Below are positions 24,984-34,236 of a DNA stretch of 45,378 nucleotides, in pieces (position 1 is the stretch's first letter; the number at the start of each line of letters is the position of its first letter). Source of the stretch: Roseibium denhamense (lineage in GTDB: Bacteria > Pseudomonadota > Alphaproteobacteria > Rhizobiales > Stappiaceae); NCBI RefSeq assembly GCF_009711415.1, contig NZ_SMLZ01000101.1, positions 55,130 through 100,507 on the forward strand. Direction: 5' to 3'. Below the pieces are notes generated by a model that saw nothing but the letters and a program-made list of their open reading frames with translations, ran no database searches and was not told the origin of the DNA. Position numbers and translations under genes: made by a program.

Positions 24984-25166
24984 CAGCGCACTCCATCTGC
25001 TAGGCATTCGGCCAAGGACTATGTTTCCGTCGCCATCGGAGCCATCCGTGGTTTAGGGCAAGTCGCGTTGAAACGGAATCAGGTTTCGCTGCCGCCCGGC
25101 TTTGCCTCCCACGCGAAACCTGATGTTGCCTGAATTTAAATAGGCGCGACACGCTATAAACCCAAG

Positions 25167-25877
25167 TCAGGCAGGTTTGCGGAACACGGCCCGAACATGT
25201 GGGATGATCCGGTCCTGCCGCTGTATTTCGTAGAGTGTTTCATCTTCAAGCTCCAGGCCCAGATGTTCAAACTGCCGCCATTCGGATGGCTGCAGCGGCC
25301 AGGGCGGCCCATCCGCATAGACCCCCTCCCCGCGGCTGCGATTGATCAGCAAAAGCCTGCCCCCTGGAGCGACAAGACTTGCAATCGAGCCAACGGCTTT
25401 TTCTCTCAGATCACCGTCAAGCGCCTGGATCGTGTAGCACTCATGCGCAAGGTCAAAGGCGGCCGTCCAGGTGGCCGGTAGATCGAAGAGATCAGCCGCG
25501 TGATAGGCGACAGCGCTACCAGGAAAGCGTTTCTTGGCCCAAGAGACCGCATCCGAAGACACATCAAACGCCGTCGTGCGGTAGCCCGCAGCGCTGAGCG
25601 CCTCGGCGTTGTCGCCAAGTCCGCATCCGATATCGATTGCGGTCAAACCCGTGCCGGGTGCGTTTGCAAGCCATTCGGTCAGCGCAGCTTTCGGCGCAAG
25701 ATCCGCCCAGGGAACCGCGGCCGGATCGCCATTGGCCTCCTTGTAGACTGTATGAAACCAGGCGAGCCGGTCGTCGGCGTCTCCGCCTTTTGCTCCGGTC
25801 AGCGCGTCTATCCGGTCGCGGGCCGCCTGGCGGCGTCCCATGAACACCGGATCAGAATGCACATCCTTGCTGCTCAC
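25167..25877 (-). CDS. Class I SAM-dependent methyltransferase
   Basis: The 236-residue protein has motif I AIDIGCGLGDN (80-90), an acidic residue Asp105 after strand 2, and LFDLPATW and AHECYTIQAL regions in the expected places. The early WFHTVYKEANGDPAAVPW is shared with a group related to thiopurine S-methyltransferase and TehB-like enzymes, but the substrate is unknown. I use the GTG at 25877, which overlaps the holC stop as GTGA; this is a standard coupled start. The reading frame to 25916 has no ribosome site and lies inside holC. Confidence 0.8.
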   Translation of the reverse strand: MSSKDVHSDPVFMGRRQAARDRIDALTGAKGGDADDRLAWFHTVYKEANGDPAAVPWADLAPKAALTEWLANAPGTGLTAIDIGCGLGDNAEALSAAGYRTTAFDVSSDAVSWAKKRFPGSAVAYHAADLFDLPATWTAAFDLAHECYTIQALDGDLREKAVGSIASLVAPGGRLLLINRSRGEGVYADGPPWPLQPSEWRQFEHLGLELEDETLYEIQRQDRIIPHVRAVFRKPA

Positions 25878-26326
25878 GCCTTGCGCTCCCAGCCACCAGC
25901 TTCCGTTTGCTGCCAATAAGCTATGTCAAACCCTTCCGCTTTGGCTTCGCTCCATCTTTGCCGCGCTTCCTGAACAGCTGTTTGATCATTGCCGTCAAAC
26001 ATGTAGATGGCTCTCTGGTAGTCGGACAAGGCCGGGGGCTTCGCCCGGTCGACGAGAAACCGGACATCCGCGCGATTAGGGTTATCCTGGTCTGACGTCA
26101 GATAGATCGGCTGATGCTCCGCATAACCATCGGCCTTGGTTCCATGAGGCAGAAAACTGTCATCGGCAAATGTCCAAAGATGGCTGTCCAGCGCCTGGCA
26201 ACGCTCTTCACTGCCGGTTTGAACGACGACTTTCCAATCCCGTTCCAGGCATTTGGAAAGGAGCTGCGGCAAGGCCATCTCCAGAGGCTTGTGGAGAAGA
26301 TGATAGAAAACGACTTCAGTGGCCAT
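25874..26326 (-). CDS. holC: DNA polymerase III subunit chi
   Basis: The 150-residue protein matches HolC, the clamp-loader accessory subunit that binds SSB and connects it to the polymerase III holoenzyme. Visible features are EVVFYHLLHKPLEMALPQLL at the start, WKVVVQTGSEERCQALDSHLWTFADDSFLPHG, and RAIYMFDGNDQTAVQEAR. In many relatives holC lies directly after pepA; here a small gene and a terminator on the opposite strand separate them. The methyltransferase gene overlaps its stop by four bases. Confidence 0.92.
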   Translation of the reverse strand: MATEVVFYHLLHKPLEMALPQLLSKCLERDWKVVVQTGSEERCQALDSHLWTFADDSFLPHGTKADGYAEHQPIYLTSDQDNPNRADVRFLVDRAKPPALSDYQRAIYMFDGNDQTAVQEARQRWSEAKAEGFDIAYWQQTEAGGWERKA

Positions 26327-26511
26327 GACATCCCGGCATCAGCTTTGGTTGATTATCCACACAGCGTCCAACCTGGACTGGAATTGTGATGCAGGCACGC
26401 AACAGCAGCGCTCCCAAATGAACCAGATCAAAAAGCTTCAATGGACTCTTGTTTCGACTCGTATCATTAACCCTTCGCAAATGTCGATTGTCTAGGGTCC
26501 GTTGCGGGGAC

Positions 26512-26561
26512 GATCCTAGGGATCATTTTTACCGACTGGTGACCGGTTTCCCGACCCAGTC
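26512..26561 (+). promoter_or_regulatory. Structured leader of the small membrane peptide gene
   Basis: GATCC/GGATC (26512-26516, 26520-26524) and GACTGG/CCAGTC (26534-26539, 26556-26561) can pair within the 60 or so bases before the start at 26584. No promoter is clear upstream. The stretch between the holC start and this point holds nothing else I can identify. Confidence 0.3.
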
Positions 26562-26583
26562 CGATTGTTTTGGGGGTTCGTAA

Positions 26584-26700
26584 ATGCTCGCACGGGTAGT
26601 TGTGTTTTTTGCGTTGGTCGGCATTGTCGCCGGAGCTACTGTCGGAATGGGATTTCTGGTTGAACCGGCAACCGCCTGCCAGGCTTATAAGACCTGCTGA
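26584..26700 (+). CDS. Small membrane or secreted peptide with two C-terminal cysteines (38 aa)
   Basis: An ATG preceded by TTTTGGGGG (about eight bases upstream) opens a 38-codon frame ending in TGA at 26698. Residues 4-25 form a single hydrophobic helix (ARVVVFFALVGIVAGATVG), then MGFLVEPATACQAYKTC. It could be a signal sequence cleaved after ATA, leaving a CQAYKTC peptide, or a membrane anchor with a Cys pair outside. The gene is followed by a strong terminator at 26721-26745, which supports a real transcript. I recognise no family. It is the same length as the small Cys peptide at 2693 but not clearly related. Confidence 0.5.
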   Translation: MLARVVVFFALVGIVAGATVGMGFLVEPATACQAYKTC

Positions 26701-26720
26701 GGTTTCCGGTAGAGTTAAAA

Positions 26721-26745
26721 AAACCCGCCTTTTGGCGGGTTTTTT
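26721..26745. terminator. Bidirectional rho-independent terminator
   Basis: AAACCCGCC pairs with GGCGGGTTT around TTTT, with an A-run before and a T-run after. It ends the small peptide gene on the plus strand and pepA on the minus strand, 14 bases from the pepA stop. Confidence 0.85.
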
Positions 26746-26758
26746 GTTTGCTTTGCGC

Positions 26759-28258
26759 TTAGCTTTCGTAATGGTCTGCCACCAGCTGATTCAGCAGGCG
26801 CACGCCATAGCCGGAGGCCCAGCTCTGGCAAATCTCATCTTTCGGTGCACCGAATGCCGTTCCGGCAATATCCAGATGCGCCCACGGAACATCATTTGCA
26901 AAACGTTGCAGGAACTGCGCGGCAGTGATCGACCCCGCCCAGCGGCCGCCGGTGTTCTTCACATCCGCATTAGGTGTGTCGATCAGCTTGTCATATCCGG
27001 GTGAAAGCGGAAGCCGCCAGAGAGGTTCACCGCTGTTCTTGGCCGAGCTGAGCAGCTTGTCGGCCAACTCGTCATTGTTGGAGAAAAGCCCCGCATTCAA
27101 GTTGCCAAGGGCAACAATCACGGCGCCCGTAAGAGTTGCCAGATCGATCATTACGGCAGGCTTGTAGGTCTTTTGGGTGTACCACATGGCATCGGCAAGG
27201 ACGAGGCGGCCTTCCGCGTCCGTATTCAAGATCTCGATGGTTGTTCCGGACATGGCCGTGACGATGTCACCCGGACGCTGCGCATCTCCATCCGGCATGT
27301 TTTCAACCAGACCGATGACGCCGACCACATTGGCCGCTGCCTTGCGCCCGGCAATGGCATGCATGGCCCCGACAACGGCGGCAGCGCCACCCATGTCGCC
27401 TTTCATTTCTTCCATGCCACCGGCAGGCTTGATCGAAATCCCGCCAGTATCGAAGACAACACCCTTGCCAACCAACGCCACCGGCGCCACACCCTTCTTG
27501 CCGCCATTCCAGCGCATGATGGCCAAACGCGGTGGCCGGGACGCCCCTTGCGAGACACCCAGGAGCGCAGCCATTTTGAGCTTCTTCATCTCTTTTTCGC
27601 CGAGGATCTCGACCTCGACGCCGAGCGCTTCGAGCTCGGACGCCTTGGCGGCGAATTCGACTGGGCCCAGTACGTTGGCTGGTTCGTTGACAAGGTCGCG
27701 CGCCAGAATAACACCATCGGCAATTGCCTCACTGACTGCCCATGCCTTCTTCACCGGCTTCGGATCACTGACCTGAATGGTCAGCTTCAGTGAAGACGGC
27801 TTTTTGGTATCGCCCTTCTTGGTCTTGTAGGTGTCAAACGTATAAGCGCGCAGTTTCGCGCCCATGGCAAACTCAGCTGCAGCCTCGGCCGAAAGTCCGT
27901 CTTCGCCGGGGATATCAAGTATAACGGTGGCTCCATCAGCCTTCGCTTTCTGAAGCTCTGCCAGCACGGTTCCCCCAAGCGCCCGCCAATCCTCAGCTAC
28001 CAGCTCCGCCGTCTTGCCAAGGCCCACCACAACCAAACGATCCGTTTCAAGACCATGCGGTGCCAGAAGATCCATCGTGCTTTTCTTCTCGCCAGAAAAA
28101 CCGGCGATCCCTGCTGGTTTTGCCAGTCCACCGTCGAGCCCGTCGATAACCGACTGACTATGTGTTCCCGTTTCAAGATCGGCCCCGGCCAGAACGACAA
28201 CCACATTCGTTTTCGGCTTTTCGAATTTGGCGAAGGTAATCTTTGCAAGTTTTGTCAT
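26759..28258 (-). CDS. pepA: Leucyl aminopeptidase (M17)
   Basis: The 499-residue enzyme removes N-terminal residues from peptides using two metal ions. The metal and catalytic residues are visible: Lys265 and Asp270 in [10 protein letters not shown], Lys277, Asp288 in KGDMGG, and Asp347, Glu349, Arg351 in NTDAEGRL. The N-terminal domain (1-170) is the variable macro-like M17 domain. It is cytoplasmic and normally hexameric. AGGGAT precedes the ATG. The gene is transcribed away from lptF across a 239-base gap and ends at the bidirectional terminator, so holC downstream is probably not cotranscribed. Confidence 0.96.
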   Translation of the reverse strand: MTKLAKITFAKFEKPKTNVVVVLAGADLETGTHSQSVIDGLDGGLAKPAGIAGFSGEKKSTMDLLAPHGLETDRLVVVGLGKTAELVAEDWRALGGTVLAELQKAKADGATVILDIPGEDGLSAEAAAEFAMGAKLRAYTFDTYKTKKGDTKKPSSLKLTIQVSDPKPVKKAWAVSEAIADGVILARDLVNEPANVLGPVEFAAKASELEALGVEVEILGEKEMKKLKMAALLGVSQGASRPPRLAIMRWNGGKKGVAPVALVGKGVVFDTGGISIKPAGGMEEMKGDMGGAAAVVGAMHAIAGRKAAANVVGVIGLVENMPDGDAQRPGDIVTAMSGTTIEILNTDAEGRLVLADAMWYTQKTYKPAVMIDLATLTGAVIVALGNLNAGLFSNNDELADKLLSSAKNSGEPLWRLPLSPGYDKLIDTPNADVKNTGGRWAGSITAAQFLQRFANDVPWAHLDIAGTAFGAPKDEICQSWASGYGVRLLNQLVADHYES

Positions 28259-28391
28259 TTTTTATCCCTAGATGGCCGGATGGACGGCGCCGCATATTGA
28301 TCGGCATTGGTAAGGAGTGCCCCCGGGCAACGAAAGTCTCGATCCCACAAATCATGGCGTTTCAACAGCTTCCCGGCAAGTCCGGAGAAAA

Positions 28392-28405
28392 TTAATGTAT
28401 ATTAA
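28392..28405 (+). promoter_or_regulatory. A/T palindrome between pepA and lptF
   Basis: TTAAT-GTAT-ATTAA lies about 95 bases before lptF and includes TATATT, a possible -10 box with the extended TG. No convincing -35 is visible. The 239-base divergent gap 28259-28497 must hold promoters for both directions. Confidence 0.3.
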
Positions 28406-28497
28406 CCATTCTTATTCATGGGCCATTCACCACATTCCGTGTTATTCAAACCGGGGCTTACAATCGTCAAATTTCCAAAGGACAGCTGCCGCTTCAT

Positions 28498-29685
28498 ATG
28501 AAGACGCTCGAACGTTACATCATCCGGCGGACAGCTTATGCTTTCACCCTGACCATCCTCGCCATGACCGGTGTGGTTTGGGCGACGCAGGCCCTTCGGC
28601 AGCTCGATCTGGTGACCTCCAAAGGCCAGACGATTGTGCAGTTCATCGGCATCACAATGCTGGCCCTTCCCTTTCTTGTCGTGATCGTTGCTCCGTTTGC
28701 CCTGATGATCGCCCTCATTCTGGTGTTGAACGCCCTTTCCGGTGACAGCGAACTCATCGTCATCGATGCAAGCGGCGGCTCCCGGTTTCTCGTGCTGAAA
28801 CCGGTCATGATTTTCTCAGGGCTTGTTCTGGCGCTTGTTGCCGCGTTTTCGATTTATGTCGCACCAATGGGATTGGCCCAATTGCGGACAGAGGTAACAC
28901 GCGTGCGCGCGGACCTGGTTGCAAACATCGTCAAACCTGGCCGCTTCATTAGCGTGGAAGATGGATTGACCTTCCATATCCGCAACCGGTCCGGCAAGGG
29001 CACTCTGGACGGCCTCCTTCTGCATGATACCCGGGATGAGGAAACCGCATTCACCTATCAGGCCGACACCGGCAACATCATCGAGACGGTCGACCGCACG
29101 CTGCTGGTAATGCAGAACGGCACTATACAAAGGCGTCCCAAGAGAGATGGCGACATATCGATCGTGCGGTTTCAATCCTACGCGTTTGATTTGTCGAATC
29201 TAATTCCGGAAGCAGGAGAGCCGGTGTTCAAGGCCAGTGAACGGTCTACCGCCAACCTCCTCAACCCCGGGCGCAACGATGAATACGCATTAAAAAACCC
29301 GGATAAGCTGACCACCGAGTTGCACGAACGCTTCAGCCAACCGCTCTACTGTCTTGCGTTCGGTCTAATCGTCTTCGCATTCCTGGGCCAGGCCCGCACC
29401 ACCCGACAAAGCAGGAGCATTGCTGTTCTCGGAGCGATCTGCGCCTGCGTCTTGCTCCGCACGGCCGGTTTCGGCGTTACAGCGGTTCTTGACGGAACTA
29501 GCCGCCTTATATGGCTGCTTTACGCGGTACCTATGGCAGGCACGCTTCTGGCATCGGTCTCCATTTTCAGGAACCAACGCGGCGGACAGTCAAAATGGCT
29601 GGTAAATCTTCAGCTTGCCCTTCAGGACCGCATTGAAGCCATCGGACAACGGTTATCGGGACACCGGCCGGGAGGACATGCATGA
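28498..29685 (+). CDS. lptF: LPS export ABC transporter permease LptF
   Basis: The 395-residue inner-membrane protein is one of the two permeases of the LptB2FG complex, which extracts LPS and passes it to the Lpt bridge. It shows the YjgP/YjgQ layout: three N-terminal membrane helices beginning with LERYIIRRTAYAFTLTILAM, a large periplasmic beta-jellyroll (about 130-270), and three C-terminal helices after HERFSQPLYCLAFGLIVFAF. The stop overlaps the lptG start by four bases (ATGA), so the two are made together. Confidence 0.95.
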   Translation: MKTLERYIIRRTAYAFTLTILAMTGVVWATQALRQLDLVTSKGQTIVQFIGITMLALPFLVVIVAPFALMIALILVLNALSGDSELIVIDASGGSRFLVLKPVMIFSGLVLALVAAFSIYVAPMGLAQLRTEVTRVRADLVANIVKPGRFISVEDGLTFHIRNRSGKGTLDGLLLHDTRDEETAFTYQADTGNIIETVDRTLLVMQNGTIQRRPKRDGDISIVRFQSYAFDLSNLIPEAGEPVFKASERSTANLLNPGRNDEYALKNPDKLTTELHERFSQPLYCLAFGLIVFAFLGQARTTRQSRSIAVLGAICACVLLRTAGFGVTAVLDGTSRLIWLLYAVPMAGTLLASVSIFRNQRGGQSKWLVNLQLALQDRIEAIGQRLSGHRPGGHA

Positions 29686-30776
29686 TCCTCGGCCGCACAC
29701 TGACCGTCTACCTGTCCGCCCGCTTCTTGAAAGCGATTATTGGCCTCTTCCTTTTTGCAGCAGCCCTCATTTTCCTGTTTGACGTCCTGGAACTTGTCCG
29801 CCGGGGCGGCGACCGCGAAGGCTTTTCGGTCATGCGGGTCGCTCTGATCTCCGCATTACGTGTTCCTCTCCTGCTGGAGCAGGTTATTCCGTTTGCTGTC
29901 CTGTTCGGATCCATTGCAGCCTTTGTTACCCTAAGCCGCGCCCTAGAATTGGTCGTGACCCGCGCATCGGGCATCTCGGTCTGGCAGTTTTCGCTGCCTG
30001 CGATTGCCGTCGGGCTTGTGCTCGGTGTTCTCTCGATCACCGCCTACAACCCAGCCGCAGTGTGGCTGCAGCAAAAATCTGAGGAGGTCGCCATGGGCCT
30101 CTTCGGGGCCGAACAGAATTTTCTTCTTCAATCGACGGATAATGTATGGGTCCGCCAGGACGGGCTCGACGGAGAATCGGTCCTCCTCGCCCAGCAGCTC
30201 CTTGATAGTGGAACACGCCTGCAAGGGGTCACCGTTTTCACCTTCGACCGGGATGGCACATTCCGCGAGCGTATCGAGGCGCGCGAAGCCCGCCTTGGAA
30301 CTGAAATCTGGTATCTGGACGATGCGATCGTCTACACGACCGAACAGGATCCACAATCTTATGGCCGCTATCAGATCAGCACCTTCCTGACCGCCACCGA
30401 AGTCCGCGAAAGCATCGGGTCTCCCGAATCGATTTCATTCTGGAACCTTCCACGGTTCATTGACCTGGCGAGAAACGCCGGATTACCGGCCTATCGTTAT
30501 AATTTGCAGTATCAGTCGTTGCTGGCCCGACCACTCCTCCTCGTTGCAATGATTTTGATTGCAGCGGCAGTTTCCCTTAAAGTTTCGAGGTTTGGCGGTT
30601 TGGGAAGTATGATTCTGGGTGGAATCCTGTCCGGGTTCGTGCTTTACGTTCTAACCGAATTGGCGAAGGACTTTGGGGGCGCGGGTATCGTCCCTCCCTT
30701 GGTAGCTGCGTGGGCGCCTGGAATATTTGGAGTACTTATGGGTTTGACGATTCTCTTGCATCAGGAAGACGGGTAG
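29682..30776 (+). CDS. lptG: LPS export ABC transporter permease LptG
   Basis: The 364-residue partner of LptF has the same order of segments: N-terminal helices after MILGRTLTVYLSARFLKAI, a periplasmic jellyroll with FLLQSTDNVWVRQDG, and a C-terminal helix bundle starting at LQYQSLLARPLLLVAMILIAAAVSL. The gene begins inside the end of lptF and ends four bases before lptD, so the LPS export machinery is translated as a block. lptA, lptB and lptC are not in the window. Confidence 0.95.
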   Translation: MILGRTLTVYLSARFLKAIIGLFLFAAALIFLFDVLELVRRGGDREGFSVMRVALISALRVPLLLEQVIPFAVLFGSIAAFVTLSRALELVVTRASGISVWQFSLPAIAVGLVLGVLSITAYNPAAVWLQQKSEEVAMGLFGAEQNFLLQSTDNVWVRQDGLDGESVLLAQQLLDSGTRLQGVTVFTFDRDGTFRERIEAREARLGTEIWYLDDAIVYTTEQDPQSYGRYQISTFLTATEVRESIGSPESISFWNLPRFIDLARNAGLPAYRYNLQYQSLLARPLLLVAMILIAAAVSLKVSRFGGLGSMILGGILSGFVLYVLTELAKDFGGAGIVPPLVAAWAPGIFGVLMGLTILLHQEDG

Positions 30777-30780
30777 GACG

Positions 30781-33156
30781 ATGTCGTTGCCACGTATCCT
30801 GACGACAGAGATTTGGGCCAGAAGAAGCAGCCTCTTGGCGGCAGCAAGCATGCTTGCCGTGGCAGCTGCGTTGACCACTCCTTTACCCGGCGCAGCGCAA
30901 GCGCAGGAGCTGACCGACACCCTGTCCGGGCAGATCAATCCAGATGCTGATCTTCTTCTTGAAGCTGCGGAAGTGACCTATGATTTCGACCGCGATCTGA
31001 TCGTGGCGACAGGTGACGTGCAAGTTTACTATGACGGCAATACCGTTCAGGCTCATCAGATCGTATTTGACCGCAAAAGCGGTGAGCTCAAAGCGCGCGG
31101 CAATGTTATTTTCATCGAAACAGGCGGCAACGTCATTCGAACCGCGGAAATGACCCTGTCCGAGGACTTCTCGGAAGGATTTGCGCGGGCGCTCCAGATC
31201 GACACCACCCGGCGCACCCGGTTTATTGCCGAACAAGCCCGGCGTGAGGGCGACAATGTCACCTCCATCGATAACGGCGTTTACACGGTCTACACAAAAC
31301 CGACAAACCCGCCTGACAAGCCGCCATTGTGGCGCGTGCGGGCAGAAAAAATCATTCATAACCAGCAGGAAAAGGTGATCCGCTTCGAAAACGCAGCTTT
31401 CGAAGTGTATGGCAAGCCGATCGCCTATCTGCCTTACTTGTCCATGCCGGACCCCACTATCAAGCGGAAATCCGGCTTCCTGATGCCGTCTGGCATTGTC
31501 TCGGACAAACTCGGTTACGGCGTCACGGTTCCTTATTACTGGGCGCTGAGCCCCTACTATGACGTTACAGCAGTTATGACCCCGCTCACCAATCAGGGCT
31601 TGTTCGGGGACGTGGAGTACCGGCACAGCTTCCAGTACGGTGAAATCAAGCTGGCTGCCGCGGGCCTTTATCAGGCAAGGCCGGGCGAATTCTCGACCTC
31701 GCGCGCGGACGAACGCTGGCGCGGTGCACTCAATTCGGTTGCCTCTTTCAGCTTGAGCGAAAACTGGACCTTTGGCTGGAACGCTACCTACAAAAGCGAT
31801 CGCGCGTTCTTCAAGGACTATTCCTTCACGAGTTTCGGCGACAATAACGAGACTTCGGAGATTTTCCTTGAAGGCCGCTCCGACCGGAACGCCCTAACCG
31901 TCCGGACCTACGCCTTCCAGATTTCCCAGTCTGACTATGAAGACAGCAATTTCGACGCCAATGGCTTTTCGCCGGTCGGAACGTCCCTGCAGGACAAACA
32001 GCCGCTGGTTCTTCCTGTCATCGACTACGATTACGTCTTTGCGGATCCGGTGCTTGCGGGCGAATTGGCGCTGACGGCCAACTTTACCTCACTGACACGG
32101 GATGAGACCGACGCTTTCTCGATTGACGGCGGAACAACAGCCCGGTTCAGGGGTGTTGACGGGACATTCTCCAGACTGTCGATGAAGGGGGATTGGCGCC
32201 GGACCTTTATCGGCCCTCTGGGTCAGTCCTTCACTCCTTTCGCCTACATGCGCGGCGACCTGTTTTTCCTTGCGTCACCAGATTCTGATGTGACGGCACT
32301 GACCGGGGAAACCTTTGTCGGACGGGCCATGCCGGCCGTTGGCCTGGAATACAAATACCCGTTTATTGCAACCTTCTCTGGCGGCAATCAGATCATTGAG
32401 CCGATCGCCCAGGTCGTCGTGCGTCCCAATGAGCAAAGAATTGGCGAGCTTCCAAATGACGATGCCCAGAGTATCGTCTTCGACACAACCACATTGTTCG
32501 ACTACGACAAGTTTTCCGGTTTTGACCGTGCCGAGGGCGGAACACGCCTGAACATCGGATTGAACTACAAACTTCAGCTCGACAGCGGTTATTATCTCAG
32601 CGGCTTGTTCGGCCGGTCCTATCACCTTGCCGGTGACAACTCATTTGCAACCCCGGACATCCTCGGCGCCACTCAGGATTCCGGCCTGTCCACGGACCTG
32701 TCAGACTATGTCGCGAGCCTCTATCTGGACACGCAATATGGCATCAAGGTCGGGACCCAGGCGCGGTTCGACAAGGATGATTTGAGTGTGAACCGGTTCC
32801 AGACACAGGCAAGCGCTGTCTATGGGCCAGTGGTCTCATCGCTCGCCTATGCGTTCCTTGACGCCCAGCCGGATGTCGGCATCGACGATCCGCGCGAGGA
32901 AATTCTGGGCTCGGCAAGCCTGAGACTGGATGAAAACTGGCGTGTCTTCGGTTCTGTGCGCTACGATCTTGAAAACACCGATTTTGTTCAAGACGGTTTC
33001 GGTCTGGGGTACGACGACGAAGGGTTTTCCTTCTCCGTTTCCTATGCCGAAGACCGGAGCCGGAATGACGGTGAGGATGTTGACCGGACAATCTATTTCC
33101 GGATCGGTCTCAGAACCATCGGCGACACGCAAGTTTCAACGGGCGCCCTCAATTAA
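30781..33156 (+). CDS. lptD: LPS assembly outer-membrane protein LptD
   Basis: The 791-residue protein has a signal peptide (cleavage near GAAQAQ, about 40), an OstA/LptA-like periplasmic domain (about 55-200, LLLEAAEVTYDFDRDLIVATG), and a large C-terminal LPS-assembly barrel beginning around SMPDPTIKRKSGFLMP. It inserts LPS into the outer leaflet with LptE. I find no cysteine in the whole protein, so the disulfide-controlled maturation known in E. coli cannot apply. It ends in GALN rather than an aromatic residue. ATG 30781 follows lptG closely. Confidence 0.95.
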   Translation: MSLPRILTTEIWARRSSLLAAASMLAVAAALTTPLPGAAQAQELTDTLSGQINPDADLLLEAAEVTYDFDRDLIVATGDVQVYYDGNTVQAHQIVFDRKSGELKARGNVIFIETGGNVIRTAEMTLSEDFSEGFARALQIDTTRRTRFIAEQARREGDNVTSIDNGVYTVYTKPTNPPDKPPLWRVRAEKIIHNQQEKVIRFENAAFEVYGKPIAYLPYLSMPDPTIKRKSGFLMPSGIVSDKLGYGVTVPYYWALSPYYDVTAVMTPLTNQGLFGDVEYRHSFQYGEIKLAAAGLYQARPGEFSTSRADERWRGALNSVASFSLSENWTFGWNATYKSDRAFFKDYSFTSFGDNNETSEIFLEGRSDRNALTVRTYAFQISQSDYEDSNFDANGFSPVGTSLQDKQPLVLPVIDYDYVFADPVLAGELALTANFTSLTRDETDAFSIDGGTTARFRGVDGTFSRLSMKGDWRRTFIGPLGQSFTPFAYMRGDLFFLASPDSDVTALTGETFVGRAMPAVGLEYKYPFIATFSGGNQIIEPIAQVVVRPNEQRIGELPNDDAQSIVFDTTTLFDYDKFSGFDRAEGGTRLNIGLNYKLQLDSGYYLSGLFGRSYHLAGDNSFATPDILGATQDSGLSTDLSDYVASLYLDTQYGIKVGTQARFDKDDLSVNRFQTQASAVYGPVVSSLAYAFLDAQPDVGIDDPREEILGSASLRLDENWRVFGSVRYDLENTDFVQDGFGLGYDDEGFSFSVSYAEDRSRNDGEDVDRTIYFRIGLRTIGDTQVSTGALN

Positions 33157-33312
33157 GACTGTCTGATGAAGCCCCCGGCCAATTTGATGGAAGCCATCAT
33201 GCGGCCATGAACGGGCGCATTATGCAGAGAGACTTTGAATATATGCCGGTGATATGCGAAACACGTTTGATGCTATCCCGCAAACGCCGCCTTTGGCATG
33301 GATGAAAGACCA

Positions 33313-34236
33313 ATGCGCACTCGTTACATACCGTTTCTGGCCATCATGCTCAGCCTTGTCATCGCCGTGGCAGCGCCCCTACCGGCCTCTGCCGCCATCA
33401 AGGTCATCGTGAATGATGTTCCGATCACGGATTACGATATCAGCCAGCGCGCCCGTCTTTTAACCCTGACACAGCGTATTTCCGCGGGAGCTGCCCGGAC
33501 CCAGGCGCAACAGGAGCTGATTGACGATCAAATCAAGCTGACTGAAGCGAGACGGGTGGGCATCAACATCAGTACGTCTGATGTCGACAACGCTTACAAT
33601 AATATTGCACGCAACGCGAAAATGACCTCTGCGCAGCTCGGCCGCGCACTTGGGCAGAGCGGTATCAAGCCGGACACGTTGAAAGATCGCCTGCGCGCTC
33701 AGTTGGCTTGGCGGCAAGTCGTGCAACGCCGTTTTAGAGGCGATGTTGACGTCGACGAGTCCGATATCATCGCGGCTTTGCAAAAGCGTGATGAAGACGA
33801 GCGCAGATCGTCCATCGAGTATGATCTGCAGCGGGTCATCGTTGTGGTTCCGAAAAACTCTTCAGGCGGTTTCAAATCGAAACGCCGCCGTGAGAGCGAT
33901 CAGATCCGGTCGGCTTTCACGGGTTGCGACAACTTTGGAGCCGTCCTGTCAAACTTCAGCGAGGTTGTGGTCCAACCAATCGGCCGCCGTCTTGAGACTG
34001 AAGTTCCAGACGGTTTGCGCAAGGAAATCGAGACGCTCGAGCCAGGGAACCTCACCAAACCATCGCCGACCGGTGTTGGTTTTGAGATGATCGCGCTTTG
34101 CGGAAAACGGGAAATCGCCTCGGATATCGCGTTGCGCACAAAACTGGAAAATGAGCTGCGGGCGAAAGAGACCGAGAGCCAAGCCCGCCGCTACCTTCTG
34201 GAAGTCCGCCGCCGCGCGACCATTATCAATCGTTGA
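33313..34236 (+). CDS. surA: SurA N-terminal-domain periplasmic chaperone
   Basis: From the ATG at 33313 the protein has 307 residues: a signal peptide ending near PASAA, then a SurA_N chaperone domain (IKVIVNDVPITDYDISQRARLL and the following helices to about 165) and a C-terminal part that would correspond to a shortened rotamase region (VVVPKNSSGG onward) and a final helix. It should help outer-membrane proteins such as LptD fold. The in-frame ATG at 33298 adds five residues (MDERP) and is the alternative. Its stop overlaps the pdxA start (TGATG). Catalytic prolyl isomerase residues are not clear. Confidence 0.85.
   Translation: MRTRYIPFLAIMLSLVIAVAAPLPASAAIKVIVNDVPITDYDISQRARLLTLTQRISAGAARTQAQQELIDDQIKLTEARRVGINISTSDVDNAYNNIARNAKMTSAQLGRALGQSGIKPDTLKDRLRAQLAWRQVVQRRFRGDVDVDESDIIAALQKRDEDERRSSIEYDLQRVIVVVPKNSSGGFKSKRRRESDQIRSAFTGCDNFGAVLSNFSEVVVQPIGRRLETEVPDGLRKEIETLEPGNLTKPSPTGVGFEMIALCGKREIASDIALRTKLENELRAKETESQARRYLLEVRRRATIINR

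Noticed and set aside
33208..33304. Mini-frame of 32 codons just before surA
   Set aside because: It lacks a ribosome site and has no recognisable features. Its end overlaps the surA start region by chance.
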